From Wenjunlia vitaminophila DSM 41686 (GTDB lineage Bacteria; Actinomycetota; Actinomycetes; Streptomycetales; Streptomycetaceae): a DNA stretch of 44,848 bases. The stretch's first letter is position 1; each line of letters starts with the position of its first letter. Below the pieces are notes generated by a model that had not been told where the DNA came from, ran no database searches, and saw only the letters and a list, made by a program, of their open reading frames with translations. The stretch is from contig NZ_KB904682.1 in NCBI RefSeq assembly GCF_000380165.1, forward strand, positions 142 to 44,989, written 5' to 3'. This document shows positions 22,956 to 31,273 of the stretch, one piece after another. A program made the position numbers and the translations under genes.

Positions 22956-23675
22956 TCAGTGCCCCATGCCCAATCCACCGTCGACGGGAACGACGGCTCC
23001 GGTGATGTACGTGGCCTGGTCAGAGGCGAGGAAGCGCACCGCGTCGGCCACCTCCTCGGGCTGCGCGTACCGACCGAGCGGCACCTGGCGGAGGATCTCC
23101 GCCTTGCGCTCCTCGCCGACCACCTGGGTCATGGCGGTGTCGACGAAGCCGGGGGTGATGACGTTGACGGTGATGTTCCGCGAGCCGAGCTCACGGGCCA
23201 GGGAGCGGGCGAACCCGACCAGACCGGCCTTGGAGGCGGCGTAGTTGGCCTGACCCGCCGCGCCGCTGAGGCCGACCACCGAGGAGATCAGGACGATCCG
23301 GCCCGAGCGGGCCCTGAGCATCCCCCGGCAGGCCCGCTTGACCGTGCGGAAGGTGCCGGTGAGGTTGGTCTGCAGGACGGCTTCGAAGTCCTCCTCGGAC
23401 ATCCGCAGGAGCAACTGGTCACGGGTGATGCCCGCGTTGGCGACCAGCACCTGCACCGGACCGTGGCTCGCCTCGACCTCCTTGTAGGCCGACTCCACCT
23501 GCTCGGGGTCGGTGATGTCGCACTTGACGCCGAGGACGCCGAGCGCGGTCAGTTCCTCCGGCGGCTCACCCGAGCGGTATGTGATCGCGACCTTGTCGCC
23601 TCCGTCCGCGAAGGCACGGGCGATGGCCAGGCCGATCCCTCTGTTGCCTCCGGTGACGAGTACCGAGCGGCTCAA
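22956..23675 (-). CDS. fabG: 3-oxoacyl-[acyl-carrier-protein] reductase
   Basis: 239-residue SDR that reduces 3-oxoacyl-ACP with NADPH in fatty-acid synthesis. It has the cofactor motif TGGNRGIG (8-15), NAG at 80-82, catalytic S132, Y145 and K149 (YAASK), and a C-terminal TYITGAVVPVDGG. The start is TTG at 23675, giving MSRSVLVTGGNRGIGLA, the natural start for the family; GGGGTGGA lies about 5 bases upstream. The order fabG-fabI with a 4-base gap matches the mabA-inhA arrangement of actinobacteria. Confidence 0.95.
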   Translation of the reverse strand: MSRSVLVTGGNRGIGLAIARAFADGGDKVAITYRSGEPPEELTALGVLGVKCDITDPEQVESAYKEVEASHGPVQVLVANAGITRDQLLLRMSEEDFEAVLQTNLTGTFRTVKRACRGMLRARSGRIVLISSVVGLSGAAGQANYAASKAGLVGFARSLARELGSRNITVNVITPGFVDTAMTQVVGEERKAEILRQVPLGRYAQPEEVADAVRFLASDQATYITGAVVPVDGGLGMGH

Positions 23676-23915
23676 CGGTCCACCCCTGTCCTGATGGGAA
23701 TCCGTGCGTCGGACACGGAACGTACCCTACGAAAGCTATCGGTCCGCTCGGGACCAGGAGGACTCCGGCCCCCACAGCGCCCCAGGACCGGCTCTGTCGG
23801 ATTCCACCAAGCCCGGCGGGCGGCGGCGGGCCCGGTCGGGAGGTTATCCACTGGGCCGGGACCGATCGGCACGTCATGATTCACTGCGAACGACCCGACA
23901 CCGAACGGAGGCGCT

Positions 23916-25442
23916 GTGCCCCATCAGATCGATCCGGCGTTCCTGGCCCATCCCCTGCGCACGCTCGCCGACGCCGCGTTGCAGCGGGCTCGGGAGCTGG
24001 GCGCGGAGCACGCGGACTTCCGCTTCGAGCGGGTGCGCAGCGCCGCCTGGCGGCTCCGGGACGCCCACCTCGCCGGCTCCTCGGACACCACGGACACCGG
24101 GTTCGCGGTGCGCGTGGTGCACCGGGGAGCCTGGGGGTTCGCCTCGGGGGTGGACCTGACGGCGGACGCGGCGGCCCGGGTCGCCGAACAGGCGGTGGCC
24201 ATGGCCCGGTTGTCGGCGCAGGTGGCGGTGGCCGCGGGTTCCGGTGACCGGGTGGAGCTGGCCGACGAACCGGTGTACCCGGACGCCACCTGGATCTCCT
24301 CGTACGAGGTCAACCCGTTCGACGTCCCGGACCGGGAGAAGACGGACCTGCTGACCGCGTGGAGCGAGCGGCTCCTCGCCGCGCGGGACGTGTCCCACGT
24401 GGACGCCTCGCTGCTCGCGGTGCAGGAGAACAAGTTCTACGCGGACACCGCCGGCACCAGCACCACGCAGCAGCGGGTACGGGTGCACCCCGTGCTCACC
24501 GCGGTCGCGGTGGACGCCGCGTCGGGGGCGTTCGAGTCGATGCGCACGTGTGCGCCACCGGCCGGGCGCGGCTGGGAGTACCTGACCGGGACCGGCTGGG
24601 ACTGGGACGACGAGCTGGCGCGGATTCCGGGGTGGCTCGCCGAGAAGCTCCACGCGCCCAGCGTGGAGCCGGGCAGGTACGACGTGGTGATAGACCCGTC
24701 GAACCTGTGGCTGACGATCCACGAGTCCATCGGCCACGCCACCGAGCTGGACCGGGCGTTGGGTTACGAGGCGGCGTACGCGGGCACCTCCTTCGCCACC
24801 TTCGACCAGCTCGGAACGCTGCGGTACGGCTCGGAGCTCATGAACGTCACCGGGGACCGCACCGTGGACCACGGTCTGGCCACCGTCGGCTACGACGACG
24901 AGGGCGTGGCCGGGCAGTCCTGGGACCTGGTCCGGGACGGGGTGCTGGTGGGTTACCAGCTCGACCGCGGGATGGCCCGGCGGTCGGGCTTCGAACGGTC
25001 CAACGGCTGCGCCTTCGCGGACTCGCCCGGCCACGTCCCGGTGCAGCGGATGGCGAACGTCTCCCTGCGGCCGGCGGCGGACGGCCCGTCCACCGAGGAG
25101 CTGATCTCGGGGGTGGAGCGCGGGCTCTACCTGGTCGGGGACCGGTCCTGGTCGATCGACATGCAGCGGTACAACTTCCAGTTCACCCAGCAGCGGGCCT
25201 ACCTGATCCGTGACGGCCGGCTGGCCGGGCAGCTCAGGGACGTCGCCTACCAGGGGGTGACCCCGCAGTTCTGGGGTTCGCTCAAGGCGGTCGGCGGTCC
25301 GCAGACGTATGTCCTGGGTGGGGCGTTCAACTGCGGGAAGGCGCAGCCCGGGCAGATCGCGGCGGTGAGCCACGGCTGTCCTTCCGCCCTCTTCAGCGAC
25401 GTCAACGTCCTCAACACGGCGCAGGAGTCCGGCCGTTCCTGA
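23916..25442 (+). CDS. TldD/PmbA family metallopeptidase (TldD-like, catalytic)
   Basis: 508 residues. The zinc motif HExxxH occurs as HESIGHATELD (H269, E270, H274). Other conserved blocks are RSGFERSNGCAFADSPGHVPVQRMANVSL, DRSWSIDMQRYNFQFTQQ and the C-terminal VSHGCPSALFSDVNVLN. In Enterobacteria TldD pairs with TldE (PmbA) to form a heterodimeric protease that trims microcin leader peptides and degrades CcdA. GTG at 23916 has GGAGG 5 bases upstream. The partner gene follows by 124 bases. The substrate in this organism is unknown. Confidence 0.93.
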   Translation: MPHQIDPAFLAHPLRTLADAALQRARELGAEHADFRFERVRSAAWRLRDAHLAGSSDTTDTGFAVRVVHRGAWGFASGVDLTADAAARVAEQAVAMARLSAQVAVAAGSGDRVELADEPVYPDATWISSYEVNPFDVPDREKTDLLTAWSERLLAARDVSHVDASLLAVQENKFYADTAGTSTTQQRVRVHPVLTAVAVDAASGAFESMRTCAPPAGRGWEYLTGTGWDWDDELARIPGWLAEKLHAPSVEPGRYDVVIDPSNLWLTIHESIGHATELDRALGYEAAYAGTSFATFDQLGTLRYGSELMNVTGDRTVDHGLATVGYDDEGVAGQSWDLVRDGVLVGYQLDRGMARRSGFERSNGCAFADSPGHVPVQRMANVSLRPAADGPSTEELISGVERGLYLVGDRSWSIDMQRYNFQFTQQRAYLIRDGRLAGQLRDVAYQGVTPQFWGSLKAVGGPQTYVLGGAFNCGKAQPGQIAAVSHGCPSALFSDVNVLNTAQESGRS

Positions 25443-25566
25443 GCCGGCACGCCGCTGCCGGCGGCACGCCGCACCACGAGTACCGGACGTGCCGCGCGTG
25501 GACCACCAGGCCACCAGCCCACCCGCCGCGGTCACTCCGGCGGAGAAGCGAAGGAAGAGGAGACAG

Positions 25567-26973
25567 ATGAGTTCCCCGGTTGCCCCGCACGAGGTCGTCG
25601 AGCGTGCCCTCGAGCTGTCCCGCGCCGACGGCTGCGTTGTGATCGCCGACGAGCACTCCACCGCCAACCTGCGCTGGGCAGGCAACGCCTTGACCACCAA
25701 CGGCGTGACCCGCGGGCGCACCCTGACCGTGGTGGCGACGGTGGACGGAGCCCAGGGCACCGCGTCGGGGGTGGTCTCCCGCTCCGCCGTCACCGCGGAC
25801 GAGCTGGAGCCGCTGGTGCGCGCCGCGGAGGCCGCCGCCCGGGACGCCGGGCCGGCCGAGGACGCCCAGCCGCTGGTCTCCGGGGTGCCGCGGAGCCCCG
25901 CGTTCACGGACGCGCCGGACGAGACGTCGGGGGAGGTCTTCGCCGCGTTCGCCCCCGCCCTGGGCGAGGCGTTCGCCAGGGCCAGGGCAGGGGACGCCGC
26001 GGGACCGCGGGAGCTGTACGGCTTCGCCCAGCACACCGTGACCTCCACCTACCTGGGGAACTCCGCGGGGCTGCGGCTGCGCCACGACCAGCCGACCGGG
26101 TCGGTGGAGCTGAACGCCAAGTCCCCGGACCGGGCGCGCTCGGCCTGGGCCGGCGCCAGCACCCGCGACTTCACCGACGTGGACCTGGTTGCGCTCGAGG
26201 ACGAACTGGTCCGGCGGCTGGAGTGGGCACGGCGCGCCGTGGAGCTCCCGGCCGGTCGGTACGAGACGCTGCTGCCCCCCACCGCCGTCTCCGACCTGCT
26301 GGTCTACCAGTACTGGTCGTCGGGCGCGCGGGACGCCAAGGAGGGTCGGACGGTCTTCAGCAAGCCGGGGGGCGGCACCCGGGTCGGTGAGCGGCTGTCC
26401 CCGCTGCCCCTCACCCTGAGCAGCGACCCGTGGGAGCCGGGCCTCGAGGCGGCGCCCTTCGTGATCGCGCACGCCTCGGGTGACGACTCCTCGGTGTTCG
26501 ACAACGGCCTGCCGCTGGAGCGGACCGACTGGATTCGGGACGGGGCGTTGAACGCGCTGCTCACCAGTCGCCACTCGTCGGGCCTGACCGGTCTGCCGGT
26601 GCGGCCGGGCGTGGACAACCTGGTGCTGCGCAGCCCGGAGGGGACCAGGTCGCTGGACGAGATGGTGGCGGCGACCGAACGCGGGCTGCTGCTGACCTGT
26701 CTGTGGTACATCCGCGAGGTGGACCCGGCGACGCTGCTGCTCACCGGGCTCACCCGGGACGGGGTGTACCTGGTGGAGGGCGGCGAGGTCACCGGGGCCG
26801 TCAACAACTTCCGGTTCAACGAGTCGCCGGTGGACGTGCTGGGCCGGGCGGTGGAGGTGGGCCGGACCGAGCGGACCCTGCCCCGGGAGTGGGGTGACTA
26901 CTTCACCCGGGCGGCGATGCCGGCGATGCGGGTGCCGGACTTCAACATGAGCTCGGTGAGCAAGGGGGTGTGA
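25567..26973 (+). CDS. TldE/PmbA-like partner protein
   Basis: 468 residues of the TldD/PmbA superfamily without an HExxxH motif, as expected of the non-catalytic TldE half. The N-terminal domain has ADGCVVIADEHSTANLRWAGNALTTNGVTRGR. The C-terminal half contains LPAGRYETLLPPTAVSDLLVYQYW, LERTDWIRDGALNALLTSRHS and LTGLTRDGVYLVEGGEVTGAVNNFRFNESPVDVL. I place the start at ATG 25567, which has a GAGGAG ribosome site; the open frame continues 26 codons upstream without family-like sequence. Expected to form a heterodimer with the preceding product. Confidence 0.9.
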   Translation: MSSPVAPHEVVERALELSRADGCVVIADEHSTANLRWAGNALTTNGVTRGRTLTVVATVDGAQGTASGVVSRSAVTADELEPLVRAAEAAARDAGPAEDAQPLVSGVPRSPAFTDAPDETSGEVFAAFAPALGEAFARARAGDAAGPRELYGFAQHTVTSTYLGNSAGLRLRHDQPTGSVELNAKSPDRARSAWAGASTRDFTDVDLVALEDELVRRLEWARRAVELPAGRYETLLPPTAVSDLLVYQYWSSGARDAKEGRTVFSKPGGGTRVGERLSPLPLTLSSDPWEPGLEAAPFVIAHASGDDSSVFDNGLPLERTDWIRDGALNALLTSRHSSGLTGLPVRPGVDNLVLRSPEGTRSLDEMVAATERGLLLTCLWYIREVDPATLLLTGLTRDGVYLVEGGEVTGAVNNFRFNESPVDVLGRAVEVGRTERTLPREWGDYFTRAAMPAMRVPDFNMSSVSKGV

Positions 26974-27099
26974 GCGGCTCGAACCGGTGGGAGGGCCGCC
27001 ACGCGGGGCGCCCCGGTCTCGATGGGAGCGGGGTCCCGGCGTACCGTGGAGCAGTCCGGGACCGGCTCCCGGTTCTTCGACGCAACCGGACGGTGAGGG

Positions 27100-27804
27100 A
27101 TGCGGAAGCAGAGCGGAGGTCCCGGGGTATTCCGGATCACCGGCGCCAGGACCGGGCTCACCGAGGACGTCGGGGGCAGGCAGCGCCGCTATGTGATCTC
27201 CATGGTCGTCCGGTCCCTGTGCGTGCTCCTCGCGGTGCTGCTGTGGAACGTCTCCCGTCCGTTGGCGTGGGCCGCGCTGGTCGGGGGTGCGCTGTTGCCG
27301 TACGTCGCGGTGGTGATCGCCAATGCCGGTCGGGAGAACGCCCCGGGGTTGCCCACCACCGTGCTCCCCCCGCTGCTGCGCCGCCAGTTGCCGGCCCCCG
27401 CCCCCGCCCCCGGCGCTTCGGCGGACCAGTCAGAACAGCCAGACCAGTCAGAACAGCCAGACCAGTCGGCGCAGTCAGACCAGTCGGCCGAGTCAGCCGC
27501 GGGACACACGGAGCGCGTGGAGCGCGTGGTCCACACGGGTACCGTGGTGTCCACGGGTTGCGAGGGGCACCCGGGTGCCGGGAGCGACACAGGTGTGGTA
27601 GGCGACACGGGCGCAGTGGGTGACGCCGGTGCCGCAGCACGCCCCGCTGACCCCGAGCCGGCGGGTGGAGACGGGGCGGACGCCGGGCCGGTACATTCGG
27701 CCACGTCGGCCGAGGAGCAGCCGGTCGGCAGCCACGCAGGTCACGGCGGCGCTCCACCGTCCGAGCAGCGACAATCCGGACGGGCACCGTCCGAATTCCG
27801 CTGA
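27100..27804 (+). CDS. DUF3099 membrane protein with a repetitive C-terminal tail
   Basis: 234 residues. Residues 8-80 are the actinobacterial DUF3099 region: VFRITGARTGLTEDVGGRQRRYVISMVVRSLCVLLAVLL, with two membrane helices (about 33-49 and 55-75) and a basic loop. The remaining two-thirds is low-complexity: DQSEQP repeats, then Gly/Asp/Ala-rich GDTGAVGDAG-type repeats and a polar end, far longer than the short tails usual in the family. Function is unknown. The tail is likely cytoplasmic and disordered. Start ATG at 27100; no good ribosome site (GAGGG abuts the ATG). Confidence 0.82.
   Translation: MRKQSGGPGVFRITGARTGLTEDVGGRQRRYVISMVVRSLCVLLAVLLWNVSRPLAWAALVGGALLPYVAVVIANAGRENAPGLPTTVLPPLLRRQLPAPAPAPGASADQSEQPDQSEQPDQSAQSDQSAESAAGHTERVERVVHTGTVVSTGCEGHPGAGSDTGVVGDTGAVGDAGAAARPADPEPAGGDGADAGPVHSATSAEEQPVGSHAGHGGAPPSEQRQSGRAPSEFR
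27424..27495 (+). repeat. 18-bp tandem repeat, four units, in the DUF3099 gene
   Basis: Two identical 18-base units (27424-27441, 27442-27459) and two diverged ones (27460-27477, 27478-27495) encode DQSEQP, DQSEQP, DQSAQS, DQSAES. The stretch is lower in GC than its surroundings. Confidence 0.8.
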
Positions 27805-27806
27805 AT

Positions 27807-27825
27807 GCTCAAGAAAAGCTCAAGA
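27807..27825 (+). promoter_or_regulatory. Direct repeat GCTCAAGA, 11-base period
   Basis: GCTCAAGA at 27807-27814 and 27818-27825 lie one helical turn apart in an AT-richer patch upstream of a candidate -10 CATACT (27867-27872). This is a plausible regulator or sigma-factor contact site for the small gene at 27973. Confidence 0.4.
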
Positions 27826-27909
27826 GAATCAACGAATTCTGCTGCACCCCGGGGGCTGGCCCGTGCCATACTTCGTACGCGCTCCGTATCCCCCGTCGGA
27901 GCGACGGAC

Positions 27910-27947
27910 CGACGCCGGGCGGCTCCCCCCGTGGCTGCCCGGCGTCG
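27910..27947 (+). terminator. Hairpin in the leader of the 73-residue protein gene
   Basis: 11 bp stem (27910-27920 with 27937-27947) and a 16-base loop, 26 bases before the next start codon. It may end read-through from the DUF3099 gene or act in the leader of the following gene. Confidence 0.45.
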
Positions 27948-27972
27948 CCCATGTCTGGCCGAGGTGAGGATC

Positions 27973-28194
27973 GTGACGCAGCGTGCGGCAGCGGAGCCGA
28001 TCTGCTCCGCCAAGGGATGCCGTCAACCGGCCGAGTGGGTCCTCGCCTGGAACAATCCCAAGATCCACACCCCGGACCGGCGCAAGACCTGGCTGGCCTG
28101 TTCCGGCCACCGTGAGCACCTGTCGTCGTTCCTCGGGGTGCGGGGGATGCTGAAGGACGTGGTCCCGTTCGCCCAGTGGACGGCACAGCAGTAG
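27973..28194 (+). CDS. Small conserved actinobacterial protein with Cys/His pattern
   Basis: 73 residues: MTQRAAAEPICSAKGCRQPAEW, then VLAWNNPKIHTPDRRKTWLAC and SGHREHLSSFLGVRGMLKDVVPF. The CxxxxC...WxNPKIHTPxRxKTWLACxxHREHL pattern, with three Cys and several His, looks like a small zinc-binding module. I recall similar short proteins across actinobacteria under inconsistent names, none with an established function. GTG at 27973 has GAGGTG 6 bases upstream; GTG at 27964 is an alternative. Confidence 0.75.
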   Translation: MTQRAAAEPICSAKGCRQPAEWVLAWNNPKIHTPDRRKTWLACSGHREHLSSFLGVRGMLKDVVPFAQWTAQQ

Positions 28195-28229
28195 TCCCCC
28201 GGCCCGGCGGCACCGGCGAACGCCGCGGT

Positions 28230-29234
28230 TCAGCCGCCGATCGCGGACATCGGGCGGTCGGGCTGGAGGAAGGCGGGATCGTCCAGGCCGCTGCCGGCCT
28301 TCTTCCCCCACATGGCGATCCGCCACAGCTCGGCGATCTCCGCGTCGCTGGCTCCGGCCCGCAGACTCGTCCGCAGGTCGGACTCCTCCCGGGCGAACAG
28401 GCAGGTGCGGACCTGGCCGTCGGCGGTGAGTCGGGTGCGGTCGCAGGCGCGGCAGAACGGGCGGGTCACGCTGGCGATCACGCCGACCCTGGCCGGGCCG
28501 CCGTCCACCAGCCAGCGTTCCGCCGGGGCGGAGCCCCTCCGGTCGTCCAGCTCCGGGGTGAGGTCGAACCGCTGGGTGAGCCGCTGGAGGATCTCCGCGG
28601 CGGTGACCATGTCCGAGCGCTGCCAGCCGTGCTGGGCGTCGAGCGGCATCTGCTCGATGAAACGCAGCTCGTAGTCGTGCGCCAGGGCCCAGGACAGCAG
28701 GTCGGCGGCCTCGTCGTCGTTGATCCCGCGCATCAGCACCGCGTTGACCTTCACCGGGGCCAGTCCTGAGGCCCTGGCCGCCAGCAGGCCCTCGATCACG
28801 TCGCCGTGCCGCCTGCGGCGGGTCAGCCGCTGGAAGACGTCGGGCCGCAGGGTGTCCAGTGAGACGTTGACCCGGTCGAGCCCGGCCTGGCGCAGCGCGG
28901 CGGAGTTGCGGGCCAGGCCGATGCCGTTGGTGGTCAGGGACAGCCTGGGGCGGGGCCGCAGCTCGGCGCAGGCGGCGACGATGCCGACGAGGCCGGGGCG
29001 GAGGAGTGGTTCACCTCCGGTGAAGCGCACCTCGCGCACCCCCAGCTCCGTGACCGCGATCCGGACCAGCCGGACGATCTCCTCGTCGGTGAGGAGCTCG
29101 GACTTGGCCAGCCACTGGAGCCCTTCTTCGGGCATGCAGTAGGTGCAGCGGAGGTTGCACCGGTCGGTCAGGGAGACCCGCAGGTCGGTGGCGATGCGTC
29201 CGAAGCTGTCGATGAGAACGACGTCCACCTCCAT
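28230..29234 (-). CDS. moaA: GTP 3',8-cyclase (molybdenum cofactor biosynthesis protein A)
   Basis: 334-residue radical SAM enzyme that converts GTP to 3',8-cyclo-7,8-dihydro-GTP in the first step of molybdopterin synthesis. The radical SAM cluster site is CNLRCTYC (C26, C30, C33). FTGGEPLLRPG and NVSLDTL are family motifs. The C-terminal cluster ligands lie in PFCRACDRTRLTADGQVRTC. The chain ends in the functionally needed Gly-Gly. The ATG at 29234 or the GTG at 29228 could be the start; homologues usually begin near VLIDSFGR. No other Moco gene is adjacent. Confidence 0.96.
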   Translation of the reverse strand: MEVDVVLIDSFGRIATDLRVSLTDRCNLRCTYCMPEEGLQWLAKSELLTDEEIVRLVRIAVTELGVREVRFTGGEPLLRPGLVGIVAACAELRPRPRLSLTTNGIGLARNSAALRQAGLDRVNVSLDTLRPDVFQRLTRRRRHGDVIEGLLAARASGLAPVKVNAVLMRGINDDEAADLLSWALAHDYELRFIEQMPLDAQHGWQRSDMVTAAEILQRLTQRFDLTPELDDRRGSAPAERWLVDGGPARVGVIASVTRPFCRACDRTRLTADGQVRTCLFAREESDLRTSLRAGASDAEIAELWRIAMWGKKAGSGLDDPAFLQPDRPMSAIGG

Positions 29235-29371
29235 TCGCGGCGGGCGCTGCCCGCGCCCGCTTCGCCCTCAAGATTAGGACGGTCGTCCGACATTTGCCCC
29301 GTCGTTTCCCGGTGCCACGTCTCGATCCCGCGACACTTACGGAACATTCACCATCGGATCGGACATATCGA

Positions 29372-29385
29372 CCAGGTACACCTGG
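29372..29385. promoter_or_regulatory. 14-base palindrome upstream of moaA
   Basis: CCAGGTACACCTGG has perfect 6-base arms around AC. On the minus strand it lies between a candidate promoter TTGTGG-N16-TACTCT (29464-29491) and moaA, so it would be in a leader of about 220 bases, as a hairpin or an operator. Confidence 0.4.
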
Positions 29386-29547
29386 CTCTTCGGGGTCGTG
29401 AGGGGACGCGGGCGCCAGCCAGTGCGCAAGGGGTTGACGTGACCGGCGCCCGTGTCTGGCCGCAGAGTACGCCAGAACGCGTATACCACAACAGCCTGTC
29501 TCACCCATGGCCAACGCCTTTTGGGGGATGCCGTCGTGGCCACGATG

Positions 29548-29593
29548 CGGGGTCGCCCCGGTCCCTACCGCCGTAGGGACCGGGGCGACCCCG
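29548..29593 (-). terminator. Terminator after the symporter gene, 21 bp perfect stem
   Basis: 29548-29568 pairs with 29573-29593 around a CGCC loop, about 48 bases after the symporter stop. Directly before it in the transcript, 29596-29604 (CCGGACGTC) pairs with 29629-29637 (GACGTCCGG), giving two tandem hairpins. No U-tract follows. Confidence 0.8.
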
Positions 29594-29641
29594 AGCCGGA
29601 CGTCCCGGCCGCCGGTGCGACCGGCCGCGACGTCCGGTGAC

Positions 29642-31273
29642 TCAGTGCGCGCCGGCTCCGGTCAGCGAGCGCACCTCCAGCTCCGCGTACTTCTTCACGT
29701 CGGGCTCCTCCTTGGACAGCAGGGTGGCGATCCAACCGAGCAGGAAGCCGAGGGGAATGGAGACCAGGCCCGGGTTCTCCAGCGGGAACCAGGCGAAGTC
29801 CACGCCGGTGAACAGGGACTTCTCCTCTCCTGAGACCACCGGGGAGAAGACGACCAGGAGCACCGAGGAGGTCAGTCCTCCGTAGATGCTCCACAGCGCC
29901 CCCTGGGTGGTGAACCGCTTCCAGAACAGGCTGTACAGCATCGTCGGCAGGTTGGCGGACGCGGCGACCGCGAAGGCCAGGGCGACCAGAGCGGCGGTGT
30001 TCAGCCGGTCCGCGAAGATGCCGAGCACGATGGCGACGGCGCCGATGCCGACCGCCGCCAGCTTGGCCACGGCCAGCTCCTCCTTCTCCCCCGCCTTGCC
30101 CTTGCGGATCACGTTGGTCCACAGGTCGTGGGCGAACGACACCGAGGAGGCGAGGGTGAGCCCGGCCACCACGGCCAGGATGGTGGCGAAGGCCACCGCG
30201 GAGATCACCGCCAGCAGGATCGCCCCGCCGGTGGAGTCGGGACCGCCACCGACCGCCTCGGCGAGCAGCGGCGCCGCCGTGTTGCCCGCGGGGTTGGACT
30301 CGGTGATCCGATCCGGACCGACCATGGCCGCCGCGCCGAAGCCCAGCGCGATGGTCATCAGGTAGAAGGCCCCGATGATGCCGATGGCCCAGTTGACCGA
30401 GGTGCGGGCGGCGCGCGCGGTGGGCACGGTGTAGAACCGGACCAGGATGTGCGGCAGTCCCGCGGTGCCCAGGACCAGGGCCAGACCGAGCGAGATGAAG
30501 TCCAGTTTGCTGGTGCCGTCCTTGCCGTAGCGCAACCCGGGTTCCAGGAAGGCGTCACCGTGGCCGCTGGAGTCGGCCGCCGCGCCCAGCAGGGTGGAGA
30601 CGTTCCAGTCGAACTCGTTGAGCACCAGGATGGTGACCAGCAGGGTGCCGCTGATCAGCAGCACCGCTTTGATCATCTGGACCCAGGTGGTGCCCTTCAT
30701 CCCACCGATGGTCACGTAGACCACCATGGTGAGTCCGACCAGGGCGATGACCAGGCGGCGGGCGGCCTCCCCGTCGATCCCCAGCAGGAGCGCCACCAGC
30801 GTGCCCGCGCCGACCATCTGCGCCAGCAGGTAGAAGATCGACACCACGATCGTGGAGGTACCGGCGGCGGTGCGCACCGGGCGCTGCCGCAGCCGGAACG
30901 CCAGCACGTCGGCCATGGTGAACCGGCCGGAGTTCCGCAACGGCTCGGCCACCAGCAGCAACGCCACCAACCAGGCGACCAGGAAGCCGATGGAGTACAG
31001 GAACCCGTCGTACCCGTACAGGGCGATGGCGCCGGCGATGCCCAGGAAGGAGGCCGCCGACATGTAGTCGCCGGAGATCGCCAGTCCGTTCTGGAAGCCG
31101 GTGAAGGAACGCCCGCCGGCGTAGAAGTCGGTGGCGCTCTTGCTCTTCCGCCCCGCCCAGACGGTGATCGCCAGGGTGGACACCACGAAGAGCGAGAACA
31201 GGCTCAGGATGAGTGTCCTGTGGTCGCTGGCCTCGCTCTCGGCGAGGTACGTCATGGTCGCGTGGCCGGTCAT
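29642..31273 (-). CDS. Sodium:solute symporter, acetate permease ActP type
   Basis: 543-residue SSS-family transporter with about 13 hydrophobic helices. ActP-type features: an extracellular N-terminus, RKSKSATDFYAGGRSFTGFQNGLAISGDYMSAASFLG, IGGMKGTTWVQMIKAVLL, and GLPHILVRFYTVPTARAARTSVNWAIG. It likely imports acetate or a similar short monocarboxylate with sodium. ATG at 31273 overlaps the DUF485 stop by 4 bases (ATGA), as in the yjcH-actP pair of Enterobacteria. A CRP-like palindrome lies upstream of the operon. Confidence 0.93.
   Translation of the reverse strand: MTGHATMTYLAESEASDHRTLILSLFSLFVVSTLAITVWAGRKSKSATDFYAGGRSFTGFQNGLAISGDYMSAASFLGIAGAIALYGYDGFLYSIGFLVAWLVALLLVAEPLRNSGRFTMADVLAFRLRQRPVRTAAGTSTIVVSIFYLLAQMVGAGTLVALLLGIDGEAARRLVIALVGLTMVVYVTIGGMKGTTWVQMIKAVLLISGTLLVTILVLNEFDWNVSTLLGAAADSSGHGDAFLEPGLRYGKDGTSKLDFISLGLALVLGTAGLPHILVRFYTVPTARAARTSVNWAIGIIGAFYLMTIALGFGAAAMVGPDRITESNPAGNTAAPLLAEAVGGGPDSTGGAILLAVISAVAFATILAVVAGLTLASSVSFAHDLWTNVIRKGKAGEKEELAVAKLAAVGIGAVAIVLGIFADRLNTAALVALAFAVAASANLPTMLYSLFWKRFTTQGALWSIYGGLTSSVLLVVFSPVVSGEEKSLFTGVDFAWFPLENPGLVSIPLGFLLGWIATLLSKEEPDVKKYAELEVRSLTGAGAH

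Larger units (their letters stand above)
29235..29641. other. Gene-free region between moaA and the symporter
   Basis: 407 bases holding the moaA upstream region (candidate promoter at 29464-29491, palindrome at 29372-29385) and two tandem hairpins at the symporter end. A 68-codon frame on the minus strand (29337-29543) is not convincing. Confidence 0.5.

Noticed and set aside
29337-29543. A 68-codon minus-strand frame upstream of moaA
   Set aside because: No ribosome site, Arg/Pro-rich composition and no recognisable family. It lies in what looks like the moaA leader.
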